Assembly (NCBI GenBank): GCA_034387635.1
Contig: JAOANU010000034.1
Location: forward strand, 1 to 64,000
Length of the DNA: 64,000 nucleotides
Source of the DNA: Rhodosporidiobolus odoratus
Taxonomy: Eukaryota > Basidiomycota > Microbotryomycetes > Sporidiobolales > Sporidiobolaceae
Direction: 5' to 3'
Positions 11,592-21,470 of the stretch are shown here, in pieces. The notes beneath the pieces are model-generated. The model was not told where the DNA came from. It was given only the letters and a program-made list of their open reading frames with translations, and searched no databases. Within the stretch, counting starts at the first letter, position 1. The number at the start of each line of letters is the position of its first letter. The position numbers were made by a program, and so were the translations under genes.

Positions 11592-12890
11592 GATATCCTC
11601 GTCGAACAGGATCGCTTTTCTCGCCTACCCGGCGAGGTTCTCGAGCATATCTTCGAAGCTGCCTACTCTGAGACAAAGTCGCCCGGTCCGATCTCGAGGA
11701 CCTTACTCCCGTATTGTCGTGCTCGAATCTTCCGGCGGGTCATGCTCCACGACGAAACCCAGTTTAACAGGTTCAAGCGCGCTTTAAAACGGCTCCCGCA
11801 TTACCGGCAAAGCGTTCGCAACCTGCTACTGCGCCTGAGCCTTGAGATGGCGGAAAAGGTCTCATATCATCCCCGCAGCCAAGCCATCTCCGACGTCCTC
11901 GCAAACCTTCCCCAGCTCTCGCACCTCGCGCTCCTCCTGTATCATCTCATCTTTCTCAAAGCAATGTTCTCCGACTCGTCTCCCTCGCCTATACGACAGT
12001 CTGTCACGTCACTCGAGCTTTATCTCCAAGACTCTCTTATCTTCAACCCTTTCGACCCTTTCTTCTACCGCAACCTCCAGTCTCTCCTTTGCCTGTCCTC
12101 TCTCACTCTTGACGTTACTGACTGCTTCTGAGACAAAGAGTGGCCCGCCATTGACCTTTTCCACGTGTTGGCACCTCCACTGTCGTACCTCACGCGTGTC
12201 ACCGTAAGAGGTGAACACCTTGGCAGGTTTGACGACCTCGCGACACTCCCTAACGCCTGTCTGCATCTCCGGTCCCTCACTCTTGATGGTCAACCTCCTC
12301 CCCTCCCTTCCACCTTCCATTTCCTCCCTAGCCCTGAAAACAATGGCATGTTTCGACGTCTGGACCAATGCTCTCGACTCTCACCTCCCCAGTTTGCCCA
12401 ATTGACCCATCTTGAACTAGGCAATGCAAAGTTCGATCACTCGAACCTCTTCACCAACCTCCGTTCCCGCGCTCAGCTCATTGCTCTCACCTCCGGCCGC
12501 GGCGCCATCGTCAACACCTCTGAAACTGGTCTCTCTCATCTGTGGTCCAAGTTGTCACCCAGCCCTCCACATCCTTACTCTCGACATGCTGTCCCCGGGT
12601 CAGCAGGGACATATTCTCAAACCCTCAGATTTACACAATTAAGACGGAGAAGCGGGAGAAGCAGGAGATCGGGTCCTTACTTGTCGGGCAGTCGGCTACT
12701 GGCGAGCTGAGTGGGAACTCCACAATTCCACCAACTCACTGTCAATGTTCTCCACTTTGTCCGCTTTGCAGCTTCTTCGAGTCGCTGCCGCAAACGGTAT
12801 TGAGGTGTATGGGACTATTCAGGATTTGATCAGAGTGATAAAGCTTGGGAGGAGGTTAAGAGAATGTGGTTAAAGGAGGGGGACAGGACA
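11592..12890 (+). pseudogene. F-box/LRR protein gene, probably inactive
   Basis: After an intron-like acceptor at 11591 the frame reads FSRLPGEVLEHIFEAAYSET, an F-box core, then SRTLLPYCRARIFRRVML. Leucine-rich segments follow (LPQLSHLALLLYHL, LRSLTLDGQPPPLP, QLTHLELGNAKFD). A single in-frame TGA sits at 12129-12131, directly after DVTDC-F, and the same frame continues for about 170 codons beyond it. Farther on, the conserved C-terminal blocks (ILTLDML; RVAAANGIEVYGTIQDL) are in other frames, so at least one frameshift is also present. I could not build a start exon that joins in phase. It is related to the intact F-box protein at 41516-43031. Most likely a recently decayed member of the F-box family. 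Confidence 0.72.
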
Positions 12891-13521
12891 GGTGATTTCA
12901 GCTTGGTGTGGCAGCTCTTAGGGAGGGAACGGGCAAAGGAGAGGGTTAAGGAGCTTCTGCTAAAAAGATTGGGCGGAGTAGGGTGCTGGTCAAGTTGGGA
13001 ATGGCAACTGTGCTGTTCGTGCAGACAAGCTCTCGATTGTTGGACTAGTGACCGATCCCCTCGGTGAAGAGCGCAACCCGAGATGTAAGCTGAGAAGGTC
13101 AAAGAGGCAAGGGTCTGCACAGCTCTGACAAAGTGCTATCAGCTTCAGGTCACACCACATGCATCAACGACAGAGTTTGTACGCATGCCGAGCAACAAGC
13201 CTGCGCTACTGATATTTCAGCAGCAGTCACATCGTGCCTTTTACTCCACAATATTCTTCCTGCATGTGGGACTCTGTTCGCTCTGCTTGACCGTGATGTG
13301 GTCACTCAGCTGTGTCAAAAGCATGGTGAGTTGTGACCATGACAACTTCATCTGCTCAAGAGGACCTCGCCAATACCCTTGCAAGCAAGTTGACTTTCAC
13401 CGGCCATGATACCTGGAGCTCAGTGCTGATGAAGACTAGCACACAGAAGAGTCATCAGCCCAAGGCAGCCTCTTCCGTCTTTCATTGCATATCAAAGCTG
13501 CTCTGCCAAGCCTACTATTGA
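12891..13521. other. Intergenic region, nothing recognised
   Basis: About 630 bp between the F-box remnant and the 3' end of the one-repeat paralog. Only short frames without motifs are present, and I see no RNA gene or repeat. Confidence 0.5.
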
Positions 13522-14593
13522 TCATGGTTTGTATACATCTCGAGCAAGGGATCCCGCTGTTCTGCGTTCTGTAGCGATGAACAGCGTGTCAGACTCGCCG
13601 CTCAACGAAGTAAGGCCCCGTGTAGAACTCCAGTGGAAGAGACAACGTGCCTGGTCCTGAGCTTGCTGGCTTGATTCAGGAAAGACACTATGGTCAAGCG
13701 GTCCTGTGCGAGCCACAGGCTGATGCGCATCAACAGCTCCGGCTCCAGCATTCTCAGCCATTTTGTGCTATGAGATGGGGATCAGATCAATGAACAGTGT
13801 TCGTGAGAACTGTGGCATACCTGTTCGGCTTCGTAAATCTGGATCCAAGGTGCGTGACCTCTCTGACCGGGAAGCGGCCAGCCTGATGCGAGGCATGACT
13901 CAATATACGGCAGCACATGTGAGGAGCGAACGTACAAACGGTGAACATTGCGCGTTCCATTGCCCTCTGCCTGTGGATCTGGCTCTGAGTCCTCACCGTA
14001 GTCTTCGAAAAAGGCTCGTGGCATTTTTTTGATGTGCTGCTGAAGTTGATACATGGTGACTTTCTTGTTGTGACCGTCGTGGACCATCCTATCACTCAGA
14101 AACGCCTCGGTGCATTCCCAAAGCCTACCGGTCTTGTCGGCGTAGTGATTGATGAGCCTCGCGTCGAAATCTTGTATGTTCTTCGGAATCACTTTGCCGT
14201 GTTCGCGAGGCTGCTGAGCCGCCAAGTAGAGGAGGGCTGCGGAGAGAGCCCGTCAGTATGGCATTGGGCTTTGAAGGCACCGCACCCAGAGTTACCGTGA
14301 CGCACATCGAGTAAAGTTAAATGCTGGTTCAGTCCCGACTCTTCTCTAGTAGCGAGTAGAGAGATGTGTGAGCAACTAAAGAACAAGAAGGGGATTCCGC
14401 CTTCCAAGGCTCACTTCCGCTCTCTACCTCGCTCCACTCGTCTTCGCTCATCCATTGCGCTCCCCTAATCCTTCTTCTCCTCTTCACAAGTAATGACCCG
14501 GCGGCTTCGCCTGGTCCATAGTTTGCGCTTGCTGTTGCCCCAGAGGTCGTTATCGTCGGCGTATGGATTGACCTGCTGGCGAACTTCGTTCAT
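13522..14593 (-). CDS. One-repeat paralog of the unrecognised family (187 aa)
   Basis: Four exons join in phase: 14593-14488, 14236-13947, 13767-13647 and 13568-13522. Exon 1 is 106 nt, the same length as exon 1 of the gene at 6620, and ends in the same phase. Its product MNEVRQQVNPYADDND...LWTRRSRRVIT parallels MSEHGPEVPDPFAGDN...VWTRRGRRVFAR. Exon 2 holds one module with LWECTEAFLSDRMVHDGHNK, then VTMYQLQQHIKKM and the acidic GEDSEPDPQAEGNGTR. Exon 3 has ENAGAGAVDAHQPVARTGPL, matching the tail of the larger paralog. The core contains LLYLAAQQPREHG where the other has LLFFKDRNEGPG. Function is unknown; a small DNA- or protein-binding helical domain is only a guess. The exon 1-2 intron (about 250 bp) is longer than usual, so an additional small exon cannot be excluded. 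Confidence 0.65.
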
Positions 14594-15066
14594 GCTAGCA
14601 CGCTCGAGTTTGTCGGAGTCAATTTGGAAGGGGCTGGGGTGGGCGAGGACTACTGCAGCTGTCAACGGACGGGAGCTTGAAAGGTGAGGTATAACCAAGT
14701 CTAGGTGAACCGCAGCGCGGGCAGGAGGAAGAGTAAAACCAATTTTTTTTTGTATGAAAGAGACGATTGCAACGGGACTCAAGCTCAAAAGCTAGCATAA
14801 CTACTCATAGTATCCCAAATAAGTAGGAACGGCGTAGAACGGCTCCCCAGCCTAGGCTAGGTACACCACAACCTACACGAATCGCCGAGAACCCGACCCC
14901 AATTAAAGGGTTCGGAGGCGGGTTGGACAGGGAGAGTGAGAAAGGTACAACAAGAGGGAAGCGAAAGCGAGGAAGTAGAATACAAAGCACCGCCGCCAGC
15001 GGACGCGCCAAAGACATAGGATGGAGAGAGAAATGGTAGGAAAGGGGAGGGGCGGGAGGAGGTTGC

Positions 15067-15415
15067 TCAGGCCAAGCGGTAAGAGAGGGCGATGATGGCC
15101 TTGGCGGCAAGCGCGGTAGGCGCAGGCGACGTGGTGGTAGGTTCCTGCGGTCGAAGGCGGGCCCAGCGAGCGTCGAGGAGGGTGGAAATGCCGATGGCGG
15201 CTATTGCGCGAAGGAGGGGTTTTGCCGATGATGGCGACGCCGCTGAGAGAATAGGGAGGCCAGTGATGAGCTCGCCGACTGAAAGCTGCTGTGGTGTGAA
15301 GGAGTCGCCCAGAGATGCCGCAAGAGAGGCGGTGAAGTCGGACCAGTAGGCGGCAGAATAATGGCAGGTAGAGAGGGCGTGCGTGAGCGAGTCCTGTTCG
15401 CCACAGTGGTGCGCC
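15067..15415 (-). mobile_element. Possible retroelement C-terminal remnant
   Basis: The minus-strand frame begins near CGEQDSLTHALSTCHYSAAY and runs about 110 codons to a TGA at 15067. The C-x-x-x-x-S/T-x-x-H-x-L-x-x-C spacing followed by W resembles the zinc-binding tail behind the reverse transcriptase of fungal non-LTR elements. No reverse transcriptase domain, start codon or target-site duplication is visible. The remaining part is Ala/Leu/Ser-rich without a clear family signature. It could equally be a piece of an ordinary gene whose other exons I failed to find. Confidence 0.3.
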
Positions 15416-15848
15416 TACGGAGCGCTGGCGGAGTCAAGCTGAGCGGCCAGTTCCGCGGAGTGTGCTCCTGAGCAGCGAGGCGGTGACACTTGAGGCTTAC
15501 CGGTTGAGGGCGACTACCTTACAGCTGGCGACCGCTCTGTAGGAGGCCTATACCCTACGGTTGTATCAGCGTATACTCTCCGCCAGAGCAGAGAGTCTAG
15601 CCCACTATTGCTTCGGATGAGACGTGAAGAGAGGGGGTTGGCGGAACGAGCCAGAGGCGAAAGTGCGGACGTGTCCGAAGCTCGATGAAGTCGTACCGCT
15701 TCACGACCGCTTCAGTACGACGATCGCGTGCGTACACTCCGCCGGATGTGTCCAAGTGGGGGCGGACGAAGAGGAGAAGGAGCCGGCTTCCCTTCCTTCC
15801 TCCTCTCGCCGCCGTCGATTTCGCTAAGCTCCATTGTAGAAGCGTTGT

Positions 15849-17517
15849 ATGGAGCCACCTACTCCCCAAGCTACTCCTCCGCCAGTCTCACCTGCGCTCG
15901 ATTTCTTCGCCGGTACCCTCGCAGGCAAGTTCGCTCATTTCCTAACCTCCAACTCACGTGCGATGATCGCCTCTTTCGACCCGTAGGAATTGCCAGTCTA
16001 CTCGTAGGACACCCGTTCGACACTGGTGAGTTCCCTTCGTGGACCATCTGCCTCAACTCGGAACGCTGACGAACAGCAAGGTGGGGGAGGGTAGTCAAAG
16101 TTCGGTTACAAACGCAGAATCAGTCGCGTTCGGGGAAACACAGTCATCAACGATACTACCGGAATGCTTGGCATGCGTTTGCGCGGGTCGCTAGGGAGGA
16201 AAAGGTGCGCATACCCTGACTTCCCTCATCTCTTTTGCAGAAGACGTTCCGTTGCCAAGTCCGCTGATTGATATTCTTCCTCAGCTTACGGGCTTGTACA
16301 AAGGCGTGGTAAGCCTTGCCGTAACGAGAGGAGTCATGCAGAGGCACACAGAGGCTCACTTCCTCGTGTTCTTTGCCAGACCTCCCCAATGGCCGGTGTC
16401 GCCTTGATGAACGCGTCCGTCTTCACCTCCTACAAACTTGTCATGTCTTCAATGCTTGCTTCTCCGACCTCAGAGCCATCCCTCGTACAGATAACCTTGG
16501 CCGGCTCGGCCAGCGGTATTTTCACTTCGTTCGTCTTTTCCCGCCATCGCCCACGTCATTGCCTTGTACCTCATCTTACAAGCTTTGTTCCCCACAGACT
16601 TATTACTACACCAATAGAACGCCTCAAGATTCTACAACAAGCTTCCACTGCAGCTTCCCCCTCAACCCAGTCTCTCCTCCGGCATCTCCCCCTTCGCGAA
16701 CTTTACCGCGGCTTCCTCCCGACTCTCCTCCGGGACACCGCCTTCGGGCCCTACTTCCTCGTATACGAATACGTCGTCCGGGGCGGTTCATTGCCGCTCC
16801 TTCCGAGTACGAGTGACGGTAAGGAGAGGCACTTCAAGGCGGATTTGGTAGACGAGGTGGAGAGTGAGGTCTTTGGATCGGAGGGACAAGAGGCGGCTAG
16901 TCCAGGACGGGTGTTGCTGGCAGGAGGTTTGGCGGGAATCGCAGGGTGGGGTTGCACGTTAGTCCACCTTTTCCTTTTCGCCCTCTTCTCGACAGGGTGA
17001 ACTTAAAATTCCTTGTCTGGTCAACCGCAGATTCCCAGTCGATGTCCTCAAAACGAAGATGCAATCGCTCCCCTATACTCCACCACCTACATCCCCCTCG
17101 TCTGCCCAACCCCTTTCCTCCCAGCCTGGTTCCCCTCTCCCTCCTCGCCTTTCCAACTCTCATCCCCCTCCGCCGCCGCCTCCGCATCCTTACTCCTCTC
17201 TTGCCTCAACCTTCCGCGCAACGCTTCAAGAGACCGGATGGAGAGGTTTCGTAGCGGGTCTGGGGCCGACGCTGGTTAGGAGCGTACCGGTGAATATGGT
17301 TCGTACCGTTTTCCTTTCTCTCTTCACCCATTTTCTCCCTTCTGGGCCTCTCCTCGTCGCGCGCGCCTCCTACCCGCTTACTCCGCCAGGGTTGCCCCTT
17401 GAACGCTGGCTAAGACTTCTGACTTGTGGCTTTTTTGTTTTTCCCTTTTCTTTCTTTTCGAGGTACACACAGGTTACGTTCGCCGTCTTTGAGTTTGTCG
17501 TTTCGACCTTCCGCTAG
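15849..17517 (+). CDS. Mitochondrial carrier family (SLC25) protein
   Basis: Starts MEPPTPQATPPPVSPALDFF and splices through several introns. Three carrier signatures are seen: GHPFDTVKVRLQTQ, TTPIERLKILQQ and FPVDVLKTKMQS. Other hallmarks are LTGLYKGVTSPMAGVALMN, LYRGFLPTLLRDTAFGPYF and GFVAGLGPTLVRSVPVNMV. This gives the six-helix, three-repeat inner-membrane carrier fold. The first signature and the GLYKG..SPM segment resemble the carnitine/acylcarnitine and basic amino acid branch, but the substrate cannot be fixed from sequence reading. The first intron begins GCAAGT after the codon for Ala in TLAG and ends TAG, a GC-AG intron; the other introns are GT-AG. A Pro/Ser-rich loop of about 50 residues is inserted after the third signature (around 17075-17200), which is unusual. 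Confidence 0.88.
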
Positions 17518-17616
17518 CCACCTACCAACTCATGGTTCCCTCCGACACGACACGATCCGATGTTCACTTTGCCCCGTCAGTCTGCATGTCCAAGCATCTA
17601 TATACCCCAGCACCTT

Positions 17617-17617
17617 C

Positions 17618-17648
<31 letters not shown>

Positions 17649-17650
17649 TC
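17617..17650. repeat. (TTTC)n microsatellite
   Basis: An uninterrupted tetranucleotide run of about eight TTTC units lies roughly 100 bp after the carrier stop codon, probably in the 3' untranslated region. Confidence 0.9.
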
Positions 17651-18074
17651 GCATGCATCCGCACCACCTCGTCATCGGGAGGCGGCGTATGCTGAGTCCT
17701 CATACGTATGTATTTTCTGCATCGACGCACGCTCTCACTCGCTCGTGACCTCGTCGTGTCTGTTGCAAGCGCTTCTTCCTCCACACCCGCACTCGCGCAT
17801 GAAACGCCTCCGCTCGTCCTTCCCTTCTCCCTTTTCCCTGCCTCTCTGATCGCGAAGAGAGGACCGGTTTGTGTGTGTCAAAACGAGGGTCTATGTTCCG
17901 TTCCAGTTTCAGAAGGAAAGAAAGTAAAAGCAGATAAAGAAAAAAAGGAAGAGGCCGACTGACGAATAAGTTGATAATTTGTGTTAAGGGGGAAATACAA
18001 CGAAGGTAGGCTGAGCTCAAAGAGGAGCGAAAGAACGAAGAGAAGGAAAAGAGAAGAGTCGAAAAAAGGAACCA

Positions 18075-18105
<31 letters not shown>
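18075..18105. repeat. 31-nt poly-G tract
   Basis: Thirty-one consecutive G residues lie about 100 bp beyond the stop codon of the minus-strand secreted protein gene (so poly-C in its transcript). Further G-run motifs occur at 18770-18808 inside an intron of that gene. Length may be affected by sequencing or assembly error. Confidence 0.85.
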
Positions 18106-18202
18106 CGCTAACGAGCTGCCACGGGTTGAATACGAAAGGGGGTGTGGTTGGAGAAACTAGAGATTACAAATCGAGAGGTGAGTTGGCGCAGAGGCTCTTT
18201 CC

Positions 18203-20855
18203 TCAAGCCGCTACGCAAGTCGATCCCGACTGTTTGAACCCATTCCTGCAACGGTACGAGCAGGTGCCGTGGTTGCAGTAGCTGCATTAGCCATAGCGCA
18301 ATCGTCCACCCCCAAGAAAAACCCGTCAGACCGTACAACGAGAGCGAGAGAGTGAGAGAGCGAGAGAAAGAAAGGCGACGAACCGGTTCGCGTTCAACGG
18401 TACAGTGTTGCTGCATTCCGCCGTAGCCGCGCACGATCCCTGACTGGGAGCAGGCGATGAGGACGAGCTGGCACCGTTCTTGACGCAAGTTTCTCCAGAC
18501 TGTGTGTAACCCGAGTTGCAGTTGAAGGTGCAGCCGGTGGATTTGTTGCAGTAGCTGCGGGTTTGGGGTTGGGAGGGGTGAGAGGGTTGAGAGGAAAGGT
18601 GGGTGGGCGAGGAGGTGGGATCGAGGAGCGGTGAGGAGGGCGAGGCAGGACCATCGCCAAGGAAGGAAGGGAAGAAAAGGGGAAAGGTCAAACAAAAGAA
18701 ACAGGTTAGCTCTCAACCCATGCACAGAACGAAGCAACAGCAGCGTTCGTCTGGCATCTATTGGGTGGGTGGGTGGGGGGGTGGGTGGGTGGGGGAGGGG
18801 AGGGAGGGGTATGGTGAAGCAACGGCAGCGTTCAACCATCCGTCCCCTCCATGGTTGGCTTTCGGCTACCGCTTCTCGACTCGTCTCGCTCCTTCCGAGA
18901 GAGTTAGGGAGAAAGAGAAGTGGGTAGAATGGGTTTGCAAAGGAAAGAGGCGGCAAAGAGACGTGGCAATGAAAGACGAAGGGATGCGAATGCTGATGCG
19001 AGACGAGAGGCGAGCGATGCGTACAAGTAGTGGAACAAGTGGATGGGATGAGGAGGGAAGAAAGGGAGAGAAGGAAGGGCTTAGTTTACCGGTGAGCGTT
19101 GGCGGGGACAGCGTTCTGTTCGGGTAGGAGAAGTCGAAGAGAGTGAGCAAAGTCAGTGCGGATGAGACAAAGCGGGCAAAGAAAAGGCATACATTGCACT
19201 GGCTGGTAGCGGTGCAAGTAGCAGACGGCGCCTTGGTCGAAGTCGGGCGAGTGGTGGTAGTAACGCGAGAGGTAGCTGCAAGACCCCACGAGGCAGGCGT
19301 CATCAATCAAGACGAGGAAGAGCGAGAAGAGAAAGCAGGACGCACTGTACGAAGCAGCGGTGATGGTAGCCTGCGACTTGCACTGGCTGCTCTTGGCGGG
19401 AGCCTGAGCCGAAGGAGTAGGGTTCACGCCCTGGTGCCAGGTCGAGATGGAAGTCTGTACGGGCAACCGAGCGGGTGAGCCAGAGCGGGAAGGGTGAAGG
19501 CGAGGGAGGGGAGAGGACAAAAGGGGGCAAAAAAGGGGGAAAGAAAGGAAAGGAAAGGAAGAGGAGAGGCGCACCTTGCCGTTCTTGACGACCGGGTACT
19601 CTCCCATCGGATAGGCGACATCGTCCGCCGCGCACGTGTCAAAGGACCCCTTGTTGTAGTTTCCAGGTTCGTTCCAGTAGCAACCCATGACTGCGACATG
19701 GAGATACAGTCGTCAGCACCTGTGCGCGAGTGGGACACACAGAGAGGGAGAAAAAGGGAGACTGACCATCGTAAATGTGGTTGCACCACCTGTAAGCGTT
19801 CGGACCGTTGTTGCAGATCCTAAGGCAGAACTCGTTGTCGCTGATGAACTGAGTCCATTCCTTGACTTGGGTGAGGCTGCCTGTCAAAGCGGACGAGAGG
19901 ACGACGGCTCCAATCGGGTTACCGTTACCGTCGGCGCCGTGGGGGTCGAGTTCACCTGCGTAAAAAAAGACAGTCAGACACGCAGAAGGCGAGAGGGAGG
20001 GACGCAGAGGAAAAGACGCACCACCCTCGTCACCCTTGGGAATGTTGATCTTGGTACCGTCGAGTGTACCGGTGATCTGAATGTAGTCGGGCGTCTTGAG
20101 GTAGTGAGCACCGGTGATGGTGCCCTTGGGGAAGAGACGGGTGCCGTGGCCGGACCGGGTGCAGTAAGCAACCTCGTAGCGCTCCGAGTCGCCGATGGTG
20201 GCTTTTTGAGGAGGAGCGTAGACTGGAGAAGGAGAAGAACTTAGTACAGAAAGAGAGTCGGAAGGAAAAGAGGACAAACGGCAGAAGTCGTCAAGAGACT
20301 CGACACGGACTGTGAGCAATAAGGACGATCAGCTGGCAGCGCTGGCTAGGACCAGCGAAAAGACGTACGAGTCTGGCAGTTGGCCGTAGACGAGTCGCCG
20401 TACTTGGTGCAGTCGTTGTAGCTAAAGGGGGAAACATAAAAGGAAGATCCGAGTCAGTTTAGCAGGCGGCCGGCGAGTCTACCCTGCTCCTGCACATGTC
20501 TCCGCAGACTGTGTCATGTCGAACGAGGGTGCGAAAGTGGTGTACACGCTGACGGGTTGCTCTCACACCGGAAAGGCCGGAAATACCGTCCATCCCTGAC
20601 GCCGTCTACTCCCTCCCGCTACACGCGGTGGGCGCTTAGCTCTGCTAGCACTGTTCGTGTAGCTCCTTGCATGCCGTGTACTGGGCCAGATGTTTCCTCC
20701 TTCTTTATCAACCCCTGAAGGAGTTGAGGAACAAACTCTACTCACCCGTACTGACCACTCTCACTCGTGTGGGGGAGGTTGTTGGGGTCGACGGTAGCTC
20801 CGGCGAAAGCAGCGGGGAGGGCCGAGAGAGCAGCAAGAGCGAGAACAGCCTTCAT
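18203..20855 (-). CDS. Macrofage activating glycoprotein-like secreted protein
   Basis: Begins MKAVLALAALSALPAAFAGA, a signal peptide, and splices through about ten exons. Conserved blocks are YNDCTKYGDSSTANCQT, DDFCLYAPPQKATIGDSERY, EVAYCTRSGHGTRLFPKGTI, ELDPHGADGNGNPIGAVVLS, FCLRICNNGPNAYRWCNHIY and MGCYWNEPGNYNKGSFDTC. This block order matches the basidiomycete secreted glycoprotein family annotated as macrofage (sic) activating glycoprotein, first described in Cryptococcus. A Ser/Thr/Pro linker (STWHQGVNPTPSAQ) follows. The C-terminal half carries repeated short cysteine modules (CTATSQCN..AVPANAHR, CAATAECSNTVPLNANR, YCNHGTCSYRCRNGFKQSGS), ending at TGA 18203-18205. The modules look like repeated small disulfide knots. 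Exon edges in the C-terminal third are approximate. Likely extracellular or wall-associated and abundant; the biochemical role is not established. Confidence 0.85.
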
Positions 20856-21470
20856 GGTTGGTTGAATGGATGTTGATTGAACGAGTGTGGGTGGGTTAGG
20901 CGAGAGAGACCGAGGTGAGTCTTGTATAGGAGAGGCGAGAGAGTGAGATGGAGATGGAGATGGAGCAGAAGAATGAAGGAAGCACAGAAGAGGAGAGAAG
21001 GAGAGGGGAGAGAGGAGAGATGTTTGCGTATTTGTTGAAGGAGAAACTCCAAGTTTAGCGGGGGATCCAGACCGGATGCAAAATTCCATGTCGAGCTGAT
21101 CGAGCTACGCGACGACGCGTCTCGGGGCATGCGCAGGACGCGACTGGGTGCTGCTTGCAGTGGGCAGTGGGCAGCAGGCAGCAGGACTGGATAAGTGCGA
21201 GTGAGCTGCGTGCGGGCACACGGGGCGCAGTCGACGGAAACAAGTGAGAAACTGAATGCATGAAGACTGCGCGGCCTTCCCAACTTGGCATTTTCAGCAT
21301 TTGTATTCCTAATGCTAACACCTTGTGTCTTGAATAGGTTTGCTCAAGTCACTTTAGTGCACGTGCACTTTCTCCTCTTCGGCTGAGAGTGACGTTGGTC
21401 AGACTCGCCTCTGACATCCTCGCGCACACCTCGCTTCCACACGCTGGCTACCCATCTAATAAAACGCACA
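20856..21470. promoter_or_regulatory. Divergent intergenic region (secreted glycoprotein / NAXD)
   Basis: About 615 bp between two divergent ATGs. The glycoprotein side is rich in GA/GAGA repeats on the plus strand, that is CT-rich upstream of the minus-strand gene, typical of fungal core promoters. No sequence-specific operator was identified. Confidence 0.45.

Noticed and set aside
12129..12131. TGA in the F-box remnant as a selenocysteine or recoded codon
   Set aside because: The gene also has frameshifts farther on, so pseudogene decay explains the stop.
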